From contig CBDUOG010000001.1 in NCBI GenBank assembly GCA_965368785.1, positions 1 to 64,000 of the forward strand: DNA of 64,000 bases, written 5' to 3'. Position 1 is the stretch's first letter. Each line of letters starts with the position of its first letter. The stretch is from Silanimonas sp965368785. Lineage in GTDB: Bacteria; Pseudomonadota; Gammaproteobacteria; Xanthomonadales; Xanthomonadaceae. The translations under genes and the position numbers were made by a program. A model generated the notes under the pieces. The model had not been told where the DNA came from and made no database searches. It saw only the letters and a program-made list of their open reading frames with translations. Positions 52,945-62,357 of the stretch are shown here, piece after piece.

Positions 52945-53856
52945 ATGCCCTGGTTAGAGCTTTCCCTGACATGTACCGCTGATCAGTCCCGTTGGATGGA
53001 GCAAGCGCTAAACGATTTGGGCGCCTTAAGCGTCACCTTGATGGACGCCGATGCACAGACTCCGGACGAGTCGGCCATATTGGAGCCGGGTGTAGGCGAA
53101 ACCCCTGTCTGGGCGCATTGCACGATGACTGCACTGTTCGATGCCGGAACGCCGCAGGCGGCGTTATTGGACGCGCTTGAAGCCATAGGGCCGGATGTCG
53201 GCGACATGCAGCCTCAGTTTCGTGACGTCGATGATCAGGATTGGGAGCGGGCTTGGATCGACCAATTCCAACCGATGCAATTTGGTCGGCGCACATGGAT
53301 TGTTCCCTGGAACCACGAGCTGCCCGCCCATGCAGGGCCGGACAGCGCGGTGGTTCGCCTTGACCCCGGCCTTGCATTTGGTTCAGGCACGCACGCCACT
53401 ACGGCCTTGTGTCTGGAGTGGCTGGACGGACTCAATCTGAAGGGCACCTCAGTGCTCGATTACGGCTGTGGCTCGGGCATCTTGGCGCTGGCTGCGCTTA
53501 AGCTCGGAGCCGATACGGCTGTAGGCATCGATATTGATCCACAAGCAGTGCAGGCCACCAACGATAACGCCTTACGCAATGAGCTTGCCGATCGCCTGCG
53601 CGTTTATTTGCCGCACGAAGCGCCGGAGCAAACGTTTCCGGTGGTCGTTGCAAATATTTTGGCCAGCGCCCTCGATGCACTGGCTGAGAACATCACCTCA
53701 TACGTGCAGGCCGGCGGCGTGCTGGCGATGTCAGGGATTCTTAAAGGGCAGGAGTCCGAGTTGATCGAGCGTTACGATGCTTGGTTTGAGCATTTTGAAG
53801 TGTTCCAGCGCGAAGACTGGATATGCATCAGTGCTCGCCGCAAAAGCGTGCAATGA
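52945..53856 (+). CDS. prmA: Ribosomal protein L11 methyltransferase
   Basis: The 303-residue protein has an N-terminal substrate-recruiting domain (1-60), a linker and a SAM domain with GLAFGSGTHATT, motif I LDYGCGSGILALAALKLG (about 172-189) and VVANILAS. PrmA trimethylates ribosomal protein L11. It starts the prmA-DUF3426-fis-purH-purD series. Confidence 0.95.
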   Translation: MPWLELSLTCTADQSRWMEQALNDLGALSVTLMDADAQTPDESAILEPGVGETPVWAHCTMTALFDAGTPQAALLDALEAIGPDVGDMQPQFRDVDDQDWERAWIDQFQPMQFGRRTWIVPWNHELPAHAGPDSAVVRLDPGLAFGSGTHATTALCLEWLDGLNLKGTSVLDYGCGSGILALAALKLGADTAVGIDIDPQAVQATNDNALRNELADRLRVYLPHEAPEQTFPVVVANILASALDALAENITSYVQAGGVLAMSGILKGQESELIERYDAWFEHFEVFQREDWICISARRKSVQ

Positions 53857-53869
53857 CTATGATGCGCCT

Positions 53870-54394
53870 ATGAAAAATACTGCTCCATCATTTATTCGAC
53901 CGCGCGCCGGTGCCGTGCGCTTAAAAGCCCGGGGCAAATGGCTGTTGCTGCTGATCAGTGTCTTGCTGGTGGGCTTATTGACCTTGCAGGTCTTGATCGC
54001 CGACCGCGCTCGCCTGGCGCAAAACGCCCAATGGCGTCCGCGCATTGCGATGCTGTGCTCGTGGTTAGCGTGTGAACTGCCTGCGTGGCGCGAAACCACC
54101 GGGTTTAAAGTCTTAAGCCGCGAAATCCGGCCCCACCCAACGGCGCCGGGGGCGCTGCTGGTGACAGCCACGTTCAGAAACGACGCAGCCTTTGAGCAGG
54201 CATGGCCGATCGTGCAATTGGCAATGACCGATTTGGATGGCGGGCGTATTGGATTACGCCGCTTCCAGCCGCGTGAATACTTAGGCAGCCAACCCTCGAC
54301 CGAGCGAATTGCGGTGGGTCAGTCAGCGAGTTTTGCGCTGGAAATCATTGATCCGGGTAATCGCGCCGTGGCCTTTGAGTTTGAATTTCACTAA
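53870..54394 (+). CDS. DUF3426 membrane protein, short form without zinc ribbon
   Basis: The 174-residue protein has one membrane segment (about 25-42) after a basic N-terminus, then a DUF3426 domain (SREIRPHPTAPGALLVTATFRN, FQPREYLG, AVGQSASFALEI). Full-length homologues begin with a CxxC zinc ribbon and a linker; here the protein starts just before the membrane segment. The upstream in-frame extension lies inside prmA and has no zinc ribbon, so the short form is real. Function unknown; the position between prmA and fis is conserved in Xanthomonadales. Confidence 0.85.
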   Translation: MKNTAPSFIRPRAGAVRLKARGKWLLLLISVLLVGLLTLQVLIADRARLAQNAQWRPRIAMLCSWLACELPAWRETTGFKVLSREIRPHPTAPGALLVTATFRNDAAFEQAWPIVQLAMTDLDGGRIGLRRFQPREYLGSQPSTERIAVGQSASFALEIIDPGNRAVAFEFEFH

Positions 54395-54409
54395 AAATGT
54401 GAAACGCAC

Positions 54410-54439
54410 TTGGCTTTTAAAAAAAACTCGAGATAGACT
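54410..54439 (+). promoter_or_regulatory. Sigma-70-like promoter upstream of fis
   Basis: TTGGCT (54410-54415), an 18-base A-rich spacer and TAGACT (54434-54439) lie 60 bases before the fis start. Each box matches four of six consensus bases. A GC-rich stretch (GTCCGGCCG) follows the -10 box, resembling the discriminators of growth-rate controlled promoters, which include fis in E. coli. Identified by eye only. Confidence 0.4.
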
Positions 54440-54499
54440 GTCCGGCCGTACCGCGTTTGCCCGTAATGACAAGCGCCTAGTTTTTATTTTGGAGACACC

Positions 54500-54769
54500 G
54501 TGAACCCCCGCAAAGCCCCACGTGCGGAAGCTCTTTCTGCTTCAACTGTTTTAAGTGATCAGGTAGCTCGGTCGGTTCGCCGATATTTGAGCGATCACGG
54601 TGAATTTGAAATTACTGATTTGTATGAATTGGTCGTATCTGAGATCGAATCGCCTCTGCTGAGCGAAGTGCTGCATTATTGCGAAGGAAATCAAAGCCGT
54701 ACTGCTGAAATGCTCGGCATTAACCGCACGACCTTACGCAAAAAGCTGAAAACCCACGGACTGTTATAG
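54500..54769 (+). CDS. fis: DNA-binding protein Fis
   Basis: The 89-residue nucleoid protein has a C-terminal helix-turn-helix (LHYCEGNQSRTAEMLGINRT and TLRKKLKTHGLL). It bends DNA and controls stable RNA synthesis and recombination. The start is GTG at 54500 with TGGAGA eight bases upstream. Unlike in enterics, it is not next to dusB; it sits between prmA/DUF3426 and purH. Confidence 0.94.
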   Translation: MNPRKAPRAEALSASTVLSDQVARSVRRYLSDHGEFEITDLYELVVSEIESPLLSEVLHYCEGNQSRTAEMLGINRTTLRKKLKTHGLL

Positions 54770-54832
54770 GTCCGATCATTTTCTGACCTGCTTCTCGGCG
54801 GTATAATTCGTCCTTCGCTTCGAAGGACTTCC

Positions 54833-56404
54833 ATGACTGATTCGCGCCAGCCCATTAAGCGGGCCCTGTTATCCGTTTCCGACAAAACCGGCTTACTGCC
54901 TCTGGCCCAAGCGCTCGCCGCTGCCGGAGTAGAGCTTTTGTCCACCGGCGGAACCGCCAAAGCCTTGCGCGATGCGGGTCTGAGGGTTCGCGACGTTTCC
55001 GAAATAACGCGATTCCCGGAAATCATGGATGGCCGGGTGAAGACCTTGCATCCGGCGGTACACGGCGGATTACTCGGCCGGATCGGAATGGATGACGCAG
55101 TGATGCTCGAGCACGCTATCGCGCCTATCGATTTGCTGGTAGTGAATCTGTATCCGTTTGTACAGACGGTAGCCAAGCCTGATTGCAGCTACGACGACGC
55201 GGTAGAGAACATCGATATTGGTGGACCGGCTATGCTGCGTGCAGCAGCAAAAAACCATGCGCGCGTTACCGTACTCGTTGAGCCCTCGGATTACCCGGAG
55301 CTGATCGCGGCAATCGCCGCTGGCGGCACCGATGCTGCGCAACGCCGTGCATTGGCTGCCAAAGCTTATGCGCATACGTCTAGTTATGACGGACAGATCA
55401 CCCAGTGGCTATCCAAACGCGCCGAGTCCATTGAAACGCCGAATTTATGGCCACAAACCCTGCACCCGGCATTTCAGCTTAAGTCGGGATTGCGCTACGG
55501 CGAAAACCCCCATCAAGCAGGCGCACTATTTGTCGAGTCCGGCGCGCCTGAAGGCATCGTTGCTACGGCAAAGTTTCTGCAGGGAAAAGAACTGAGTTTC
55601 AACAACATTGCTGATGCTGACGCGGCCTTGGAGTGCGTCAAAATCTTTGATGCGCCCGCATGCGTTATCGTCAAGCATGCCAATCCCTGTGGCGTCGCGA
55701 TCGCGAATGATTTGTTGAGCGCCTATGATCGCGCATTTAAAGTGGATCCGACCTCTGCTTTCGGCGGCATCATCGCATTCAATCGAGTGCTCGATGCGAA
55801 AACGGCTGCGGAGATTTTGGCGCGGCAATTTGTTGAAGTAGTCATTGCACCTGAAATTGCGGCTGATGCCTTACCGTTGTTTGCCAAGAAAGCCAATGTG
55901 CGCGTTTTGTCATGTGGGCCGCTGCATAAATCGCTGCAGACACTCGACTACAAACGCATCGCCGGTGGATTGCTCGTACAAGATAACGATAGCGACGAAC
56001 TGGTCGCAGCTGATATGGAGATCGTGTCCAAGCGCCAGCCGACCGAAAGCGAAATCGCCGATCTTCTGTTCGCCTGGAAAGTTGCGATGTTTGTTAAATC
56101 CAATGCGATTGTTTACGCACGCGACGGTCAGACGATTGGCATCGGCGCCGGCCAGATGAGCCGGGTTATCAGCGCTAAGATTGCCGTGCTTAAGGCCGAA
56201 GAAGCAGGACTGAGCGTGCCGGGATCGGCGATGGCCTCAGACGCGTTCTTTCCCTTCCGCGATGGTATCGACGCCGCTGCCGCCGCCGGTATTCGCAGTG
56301 TCATCCAACCCGGTGGTTCAATGCGCGATGCCGAGGTGATTGCGGCGGCAGATGAACACAATATGGCGATGGCGTTTACGCGTCGTCGTCATTTCAAACA
56401 TTAA
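54833..56404 (+). CDS. purH: Bifunctional AICAR formyltransferase/IMP cyclohydrolase
   Basis: The 523-residue enzyme performs the last two steps to IMP. The N-terminal cyclohydrolase (about 1-200) has LLSVSDKTGLLPLAQAL, ELLSTGGTAKAL and GRVKTLHPAVHGGLLGR. The C-terminal formyltransferase has VIVKHANPCGVA, DPTSAFGGIIAFNR and SDAFFPFRDGID. Length and motifs are complete. purD follows 20 bases later. Confidence 0.98.
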   Translation: MTDSRQPIKRALLSVSDKTGLLPLAQALAAAGVELLSTGGTAKALRDAGLRVRDVSEITRFPEIMDGRVKTLHPAVHGGLLGRIGMDDAVMLEHAIAPIDLLVVNLYPFVQTVAKPDCSYDDAVENIDIGGPAMLRAAAKNHARVTVLVEPSDYPELIAAIAAGGTDAAQRRALAAKAYAHTSSYDGQITQWLSKRAESIETPNLWPQTLHPAFQLKSGLRYGENPHQAGALFVESGAPEGIVATAKFLQGKELSFNNIADADAALECVKIFDAPACVIVKHANPCGVAIANDLLSAYDRAFKVDPTSAFGGIIAFNRVLDAKTAAEILARQFVEVVIAPEIAADALPLFAKKANVRVLSCGPLHKSLQTLDYKRIAGGLLVQDNDSDELVAADMEIVSKRQPTESEIADLLFAWKVAMFVKSNAIVYARDGQTIGIGAGQMSRVISAKIAVLKAEEAGLSVPGSAMASDAFFPFRDGIDAAAAAGIRSVIQPGGSMRDAEVIAAADEHNMAMAFTRRRHFKH

Positions 56405-56424
56405 GCCGAATTCGGAGCACCCAG

Positions 56425-57711
56425 ATGAAATTATTATTGATTGGCAACGGCGGTCGCGAGCATGCGCTGGCCTGGAAGTTGGCCCAATCCGATCGGGTGA
56501 GTGAAGTTCTAGTTGCGCCCGGTAACGCCGGTACTGCGATCGAAGACAAGTGTCGCAATGTCGATATTTCTGCGACGGATATTGACGGCCTTATCGCGCT
56601 GGCCCAATCCGAAAGCATCGCGCTGACGATTGTCGGACCGGAGGCGCCGTTAGTTCTGGGACTGGTCGACAAATTTCAAGCACTAGGCTTACGCGTATTT
56701 GGCCCCAGTGCCGCCGCCGCACAGTTGGAAGGAAGCAAGGCGTTTGCCAAAGACTTTCTCAAGCGCCACCAGATTCCTACCGCAGCGTATTCGGTATTTG
56801 ACGCGGTTGAGCCGGCGCTTAAGTACGTTCGTGAACACGGTGCGCCGATCGTTATCAAAGCCGATGGATTGGCCGCAGGCAAAGGAGTGATCGTTGCTAC
56901 CTCACTTGAGCAGGCAGAAACGGCGGTCATCGATATGCTTGAGGCAAATCGTTTCGGCAAGGCTGGCGCGCGCGTGGTGGTTGAAGAGTTTTTGAGCGGT
57001 GAAGAGGCCAGTTTTATTTGCATTGTGGATGGTAAAACCGCGCTACCGATGGCCAGCTCACAAGACCATAAGCGTGTCGGTGATGGAGACACGGGCCCCA
57101 ATACCGGAGGCATGGGTGCGTATTCGCCGGCACCGGTTGTCACCCCTGAGGTGCATGCGCGAATCATGCGTGAAGTGATCGAGCCTACGGTTGACGGAAT
57201 GAGCCGTGATGGCCACGCGTTTACCGGGTTTCTCTATGCCGGCTTAATGATTGATCCGACAGGCGCGCCAAAAGTGATTGAATTCAACGTGCGCTTTGGC
57301 GACCCGGAAACGCAGCCGGTGATGATGCGACTCGACTCGGATTTGCTCGAGCTCATCGAGGCGGCCTTAGCACAGACACTGGATCGCACGCAGGCGAACT
57401 GGAGCAAGCAAGCTGCTCTGGGTGTTGTGATGGCTGCTGCGAATTATCCGGAATCACCGCGCAGCGGCGATGTGATCCATGGTCTGGATCGTAGCTTGAG
57501 TGACACCGAAAAAGTTTTCCACGCCGGAACTAAATTGCAAGACGGCTTGGTCGTAACCGCGGGCGGGCGTGTATTGTGCGTGTGCGCGGTGGGCGACGAC
57601 ATTGCCCAAGCGCAAGCTGCGGCGTATGTGGCCGTGAAGCGCATTGGTTGGGATGGCGAGTTTCATCGCGATGACATCGGCTGGCGAGCGATTGCGCGCA
57701 GCACCCGGTGA
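56425..57711 (+). CDS. purD: Phosphoribosylamine-glycine ligase
   Basis: The 428-residue ATP-grasp enzyme joins glycine to phosphoribosylamine, the second step of purine synthesis. It has LLIGNGGREHALAWKL, the ATP-binding VIKADGLAAGKGVIVA, GDTGPNTGGMGAYSPAP and IEFNVRFGDPETQ. It shares a transcript with purH. Confidence 0.98.
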   Translation: MKLLLIGNGGREHALAWKLAQSDRVSEVLVAPGNAGTAIEDKCRNVDISATDIDGLIALAQSESIALTIVGPEAPLVLGLVDKFQALGLRVFGPSAAAAQLEGSKAFAKDFLKRHQIPTAAYSVFDAVEPALKYVREHGAPIVIKADGLAAGKGVIVATSLEQAETAVIDMLEANRFGKAGARVVVEEFLSGEEASFICIVDGKTALPMASSQDHKRVGDGDTGPNTGGMGAYSPAPVVTPEVHARIMREVIEPTVDGMSRDGHAFTGFLYAGLMIDPTGAPKVIEFNVRFGDPETQPVMMRLDSDLLELIEAALAQTLDRTQANWSKQAALGVVMAAANYPESPRSGDVIHGLDRSLSDTEKVFHAGTKLQDGLVVTAGGRVLCVCAVGDDIAQAQAAAYVAVKRIGWDGEFHRDDIGWRAIARSTR

Positions 57712-57803
57712 CACCCTCAGTATCACCTATTGATACTTGGCCTGCAGGGCAGGTGAACACCTAAGAATTTGCTAGTCTGCCCTGAAGCTCAGGGAGATAC
57801 TGC

Positions 57804-59693
57804 ATGAAGCAAGGCCAATTCGGTTTACTCAAAACCCAGCGTTTTGCGCCTTTTTTCTTAACCCAGATTTTCGGTGCATTTAACGACAACCTTTTTAAGC
57901 AAGCGTTGTTGATACTGATTGCATTCCGATTGCCCGGATTGCTGCAGGCAGATGTTGATTACTGGGCGAACTTAGCCAGTGGTTTATTTATCCTGCCCTT
58001 TTTTCTTTTTTCGGCAAACGCCGGGCAGTGGGCGGAAAAGTTCGAAAAATCCGCGCTCATCCGACTGATCAAGCTTGCTGAAATAGGCATCATGGCGCTG
58101 GCCGCGCTCGGCTTTTACCTCAACAGCTTGCCACTGTTATTAGCTGTGCTTTTTCTGATGGGCGCACAGAGCGCGTTTTTCGGGCCGATAAAGTACGCAA
58201 TTTTGCCGCAAGTCCTTTTGCCGGAAGAGTTGATCGGTGGCAATGCCCTGGTTGAATCGGGAACGTTCCTGGCGATTCTGACCGGGACCTTGTTCGGTGG
58301 TTGGATGATGGCCAGTTTTGTCAGCGGCCCGGCGCTGGCCAGCATCGTATTGCTGCTCATCGCCTGCGCTGGCTATCTGGCGAGCCGCAGGATTACGCCA
58401 CTGAGCGCCGCGGCACCGGATCTAAAGTTGGACTGGAATCCGATCAGCGCGAGTTGGCATACCTTACGCTGCTTGCGCGGGAATCGAACCGTATTCAACT
58501 CGGTATTGGGCATATCCTGGTTTTGGTTTTTCGGTGCGATGTATATCGCGCAGTTGCCGAATTACACGCGCTACGTTCTAGGCGGCGATGAAAGCGTGGC
58601 GACTTTGGTTTTAGCGCTGTTTAGTATCGGTATCGCCAGCGGCTCATTATTGTGCGAGCGATTTTCCCATCGCACGGTGGAAATTGGTTTAGTGCCCTTC
58701 GGCGCTATTGGCTTAACCGTTTTCGGCGTTGATTTGTTCCTTGCGCGGTCTACCGCTGGGCCCGAGTTAGCATTGACTGCATGGAGCTTCATCGAGATAG
58801 CTGGTTCCGTGCGCGTGATGTTCGACCTATTTATGATCGGTGTGTTTGGCGGCTTCTACATTGTGCCCCTGTTTGCGTTGGTTCAGCAGCGCAGTGCGCC
58901 GGAGCGTCTGGCCCGGATCATTGCAGCAAACAATATTCTCAATGCGTTATTTATGGTGCTCGCCGCGATTATGGCAATTGGCTTGTTGCATTACGCCGGG
59001 CTCAGCTTGCCGCAATTATTGCTACTCACCGCGGTGCTCAATGCGGTTGTTGCGATTTATATATTTAGTCTGGTGCCCGAGTTCTTCATGCGCTTTGTCG
59101 TTTGGTGCCTGGTGAGAATTCTTTATCGCATCGACGCGCGCGGCATCGAAGAGCATATTCCGGACCACGGCCCGGCAATTATTGTATGTAACCATGTGAG
59201 CTACATGGACGCCTTGCTCATCGGCGGACTGGTGCCGCGTCCCGTGCGCTTTGTTATGTATTACAAAATTTTCAAAATTCCGGTGCTTAGCTGGGTGTTC
59301 AGGACTGCAGGCGCCATTCCCATTGCCAGTGCTCGCGAAAATCCAGAGATGTTGCGCGAAGCCTTCGAGAAAATTGATGCGGCTCTTGCCGCCGGTGAAA
59401 TTGTGGGCGTGTTCCCGGAGGGTGCGCTGACCCGCGATGGTGAAATAGCCACGTTCAAGACCGGCATCGAGCGCATGATTGCGCAACGTCCGGTTCCGGT
59501 TGTGCCGATGGCGCTCAGGGGTATGTGGCAAAGTCTATTTTCGCGCAGTCACGAGCAGCCGCGCTGGCTTCGTTGGCCGCGTCGAATTCGTGCGCGAATC
59601 GGAGTGTGGGCAGGTCCGGAAATTGCGCCTGAATGCGTGAGCGCAGCACGTTTAGAAAGTGAAGTGCGGTCGTTGCGCGCGGATGCGGCCTAA
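57804..59693 (+). CDS. MFS transporter fused to a PlsC-type acyltransferase (LplT-Aas-like)
   Basis: The 629-residue fusion has an LplT-like major facilitator (about 1-425, with FGAFNDNLFKQALLIL and FFGPIKYAILPQ) followed by a 1-acylglycerol-phosphate acyltransferase domain (about 440-625). The domain has motif HxxxxD at H464-D469 (NHVSYMD) and FPEG at 537-540. LplT flips lysophospholipids inward and Aas reacylates them; a fusion would couple the steps. The AMP-binding acyl-ACP synthetase half found in Aas is missing, so the acyl donor must come from elsewhere. The stop overlaps the convergent ampE stop by four bases. Confidence 0.9.
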   Translation: MKQGQFGLLKTQRFAPFFLTQIFGAFNDNLFKQALLILIAFRLPGLLQADVDYWANLASGLFILPFFLFSANAGQWAEKFEKSALIRLIKLAEIGIMALAALGFYLNSLPLLLAVLFLMGAQSAFFGPIKYAILPQVLLPEELIGGNALVESGTFLAILTGTLFGGWMMASFVSGPALASIVLLLIACAGYLASRRITPLSAAAPDLKLDWNPISASWHTLRCLRGNRTVFNSVLGISWFWFFGAMYIAQLPNYTRYVLGGDESVATLVLALFSIGIASGSLLCERFSHRTVEIGLVPFGAIGLTVFGVDLFLARSTAGPELALTAWSFIEIAGSVRVMFDLFMIGVFGGFYIVPLFALVQQRSAPERLARIIAANNILNALFMVLAAIMAIGLLHYAGLSLPQLLLLTAVLNAVVAIYIFSLVPEFFMRFVVWCLVRILYRIDARGIEEHIPDHGPAIIVCNHVSYMDALLIGGLVPRPVRFVMYYKIFKIPVLSWVFRTAGAIPIASARENPEMLREAFEKIDAALAAGEIVGVFPEGALTRDGEIATFKTGIERMIAQRPVPVVPMALRGMWQSLFSRSHEQPRWLRWPRRIRARIGVWAGPEIAPECVSAARLESEVRSLRADAA

Positions 59694-60574
59694 TTGACGA
59701 AGCCGGCCAGTACAAACAGGGCCAGGGCGGCAAGCCACAACAGCAAAATACGCCAGACCAGACTCATCGCATCGCGTAGCTCTAATAATGCGGGTGCCCG
59801 TGCCGGACCGTCGCCGGCAAATACTTCCTCTTCCGCCAATTCCGCACGCACGCTGGCCCGTGCAGCGCGATCTAAAAACTGCAGACTCAAACTGACACCG
59901 TCTTTATGTGCGCGGCGCCAGGCGGCAATCACCGCATCGAAGTTCGCCGCAAGGGCCAGGCAGAAAGTCATGATTTGCGCAGCTGGCCAATCCATGATCC
60001 GTCTCACGGTTGAGGCCATGTCCGCCTGCTGGTCGGGCAAACGCGCTCGCACCTCGCCCTGGCCACTCAAGGCGACCAGTCGATAGGCTACGCCGCCGAC
60101 CGGGCCGAGCAACAGGAACCACATGAGTGGCGCAAACCAGCGCCACAAGGCGCAGCGAAAAACCGCTTCGACCAATGCCGGCCCTTCAAGATTGGGCTCA
60201 TCGTCTTCCGGATACAGCGGTTCGGCCGCGGTGAGCCGTGCATCGTGGTCGGTCGCGTTGAGCACTGCGTCCACGTCCAGATCCAAATCGCGAGGGCCCC
60301 ACACATAGAACAGCGCGACTAAGGAAAACACAAAACTAGGTAAGCCATACGCCCAACCCGAAAGCACGTACTGAATCGCGCTAACCAACACCAGAGGCGG
60401 CAATACGCCTAATGCCAGTGCGCCGGCCTGCTGCCAGAATTTTTGCGAGCCGAATTGTTCGTTTAAAAAGCCCTGATAAGCCACGAACCAGTCAAAGCGC
60501 CGCAACTGGGTGAGCGCAGGAAAGGTGTGACTCAGTACCAAAGCAAGAACGACGGCAACGAGCGTGGCAGACAT
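59690..60574 (-). CDS. ampE: Regulatory signalling modulator protein AmpE
   Basis: The 294-residue inner-membrane protein has about four hydrophobic segments and the family motif YVWGPRDLDLDVDAV. In enterics AmpE is encoded with AmpD and linked to beta-lactamase induction and peptidoglycan recycling. ampD is not in this window. It lies downstream of nudC on the same strand, 61 bases away. Confidence 0.88.
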   Translation of the reverse strand: MSATLVAVVLALVLSHTFPALTQLRRFDWFVAYQGFLNEQFGSQKFWQQAGALALGVLPPLVLVSAIQYVLSGWAYGLPSFVFSLVALFYVWGPRDLDLDVDAVLNATDHDARLTAAEPLYPEDDEPNLEGPALVEAVFRCALWRWFAPLMWFLLLGPVGGVAYRLVALSGQGEVRARLPDQQADMASTVRRIMDWPAAQIMTFCLALAANFDAVIAAWRRAHKDGVSLSLQFLDRAARASVRAELAEEEVFAGDGPARAPALLELRDAMSLVWRILLLWLAALALFVLAGFVN

Positions 60575-60635
60575 GGCGTGAGGTATCAGTCCGTTAGGAG
60601 ATAGCCCACAGTCTAACCCGACTCAGGCTAGAGGG

Positions 60636-61538
60636 TTAAGCCGACCGGCTGAGCAGCCACTGACCAATCAGCCAGCGCGATATCGAGATCGGCGGGGAGA
60701 GCCTGGGTAATAAATTTCCGCTGTCGTCATGCGTCTGATTATCCAGACTGGCTTGAATCTGATCCTTGGCAAACCAACGGGCCTCGGATATCTCTTCGCC
60801 GCAGCGTATTCGGGTTCCCTCCGATTCAGCGATAAACCCAACCATCAGGGATGCCGGAAACGGCCAGGGCTGCGAGGCACAGTAGCGAATTTGATCTAGA
60901 GCCAAACCGACCTCTTCGTCAACTTCGCGCCGCGCGGCGGCCTCGAACGATTCGGCGGGCTCTACGAATCCGGCCAGAACCGACCACATATTCTCTGGCC
61001 AGTGCGCTTGTCTGCCGAGCAGCAACGAGTCGCCATGACCGACGGCAACAATAATTGCCGCATCGGTTCGAGGGTAGCTATCGGCGCCGCAACCGGCGCA
61101 ATGCAGTAAATAGCCTGCGTGGCGAATGCTCTGGATATGTCCGCAGACCCCACAGAATTTATGTTGGCGATGCCAATGCAACAACGCGCGGGCCTGGGCG
61201 AATAGGGCTGAGTCGGTCGCCGACCATTGGGCCGCCGCGCTGCGCAGGTCCAGGCCGGACATCATCGGGTCGGTTTGCGCAATGACGTGGGCAAACTGCG
61301 CCCGGCCGTCAAGCATGCCAAGAAATACGCAGTTCGAGCGCTCAGTTTCATCGAGCTGTTCGCCGGCGATGTAGGGCGGCGGCTGGTTGGGACCGACGCG
61401 CGCATTTAATCCTTCATCTAGCAGCAAAACGCGTGAATCGGACCAATAGGACGCTTGATCGAGAATATGTTCGCGCAGATGAGCCGAGCGATCGAACTGC
61501 CCGGGAACTTGAAATGCGAAGGGCTTACGCGCGCTCAA
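60636..61538 (-). CDS. nudC: NAD+ diphosphatase NudC (NADH pyrophosphatase)
   Basis: The 300-residue Nudix enzyme has zinc-binding cysteines C129, C132, C147 and C150, a Nudix box running from G190 to G211 (FVEPAESFEAAARREVDEEVG) and the NAD-specific signature SQPWPFPAS (222-230). It hydrolyses NAD(H) to AMP and NMN(H); NudC also removes NAD caps from RNA. The start overlaps the erpA stop by four bases. Confidence 0.95.
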   Translation of the reverse strand: MSARKPFAFQVPGQFDRSAHLREHILDQASYWSDSRVLLLDEGLNARVGPNQPPPYIAGEQLDETERSNCVFLGMLDGRAQFAHVIAQTDPMMSGLDLRSAAAQWSATDSALFAQARALLHWHRQHKFCGVCGHIQSIRHAGYLLHCAGCGADSYPRTDAAIIVAVGHGDSLLLGRQAHWPENMWSVLAGFVEPAESFEAAARREVDEEVGLALDQIRYCASQPWPFPASLMVGFIAESEGTRIRCGEEISEARWFAKDQIQASLDNQTHDDSGNLLPRLSPPISISRWLIGQWLLSRSA

Positions 61539-61894
61539 ACAGTAAAGCTGCTACCGCAACCGCATGTTGTTTTTGCATTGGGGTTGCGGATCACAAATTG
61601 TGCACCTTGCAGACTTTCGCGGTAGTCCACTTCAGCGCCCATTAAATACTGAAGGCTCAAGGGATCAACCAGTAGCGTGACCCCGTCGCGCTCGAGAGCA
61701 AAGTCATCATCGGCGCGATTTTCGTCAAACTCAAAGCCGTACTGAAAGCCCGAGCATCCACCACCGGAAATATACACGCGTAGTTTCAGCGCCTCATTGC
61801 CTTCATCGGCAATAAGACTGCGCACTTTGGCGGCAGCGGCGTCGGTAAAATTGAGCGGCGACTGCAGCTGATGGTAGGTGTTTTCGCTGTTCAT
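61535..61894 (-). CDS. erpA: Iron-sulfur cluster insertion protein ErpA
   Basis: The 119-residue A-type carrier has the three cluster-binding cysteines C47 (GGGCSGFQYG), C111 and C113 (TTCGCGSSF). It delivers [4Fe-4S] clusters to apoproteins, including isoprenoid enzymes. The N-terminal extension and LRVYISGGGCSG favour ErpA over IscA. It follows the bactofilin gene and overlaps nudC. Confidence 0.93.
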   Translation of the reverse strand: MNSENTYHQLQSPLNFTDAAAAKVRSLIADEGNEALKLRVYISGGGCSGFQYGFEFDENRADDDFALERDGVTLLVDPLSLQYLMGAEVDYRESLQGAQFVIRNPNAKTTCGCGSSFTV

Positions 61895-61934
61895 AAGTCT
61901 CTATTGGGGGCTGAGTCTTGGAGTTTCAAGACAG

Positions 61935-62339
61935 TTATCCCGCTGCCGGCTCCGCCTGCGGGCGTTCTGCGTGGATCAGGCGTCCGGTGATTTCGGCGCC
62001 GGCTTCCATTTGCAGGACTTTGTAATGAATATTGCCATTGACTCTGGCCGTGCTGGTCAATTCGACCCGTTCATCGGCGTATACGTCCCCGTTGATCTGG
62101 CCGGAGATAATGACAACCGGAACGCGAATCTCACCCTCGACACTCCCATCGGCGGCAATCGTAAGTACCGCAGATTCGCCTTCCTGAGCCAGCAATTGGC
62201 CCTTGATGATGCCTTCCACATAAAGGCCGCCGACAAATTCAATATTGCCGGTAAAGCTCGCGCCCGATCCGATCAATGTCTCGATTTTCTGGTTACTACG
62301 TCGTGAAATTTTCGACTTCTCGTTATTCAGGCCTAGCAC
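61935..62339 (-). CDS. Bactofilin
   Basis: The protein (134 residues) has a DUF583 right-handed beta-helix core (about 22-115: IETLIGSGASFTGNIEF, GLYVEGIIKGQLL, DGSVEGEIRVP, GQINGDVYADERVEL) and short disordered ends. Bactofilins polymerise without nucleotides and scaffold cell-shape or polar machinery. I start at GTG 62339, which has AAAGAGG six bases upstream; a TTG at 62357 would overlie that ribosome site. It is 18 bases downstream of the DUF6776 gene. Confidence 0.9.
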   Translation of the reverse strand: MLGLNNEKSKISRRSNQKIETLIGSGASFTGNIEFVGGLYVEGIIKGQLLAQEGESAVLTIAADGSVEGEIRVPVVIISGQINGDVYADERVELTSTARVNGNIHYKVLQMEAGAEITGRLIHAERPQAEPAAG

Positions 62340-62357
62340 GTGATACCTCTTTGACAA

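Noticed and set aside
58478..58500. tRNA T-arm-like GGGAATCGAACCG
   Set aside because: It lies inside the MFS-acyltransferase gene with no acceptor or anticodon arms around it.
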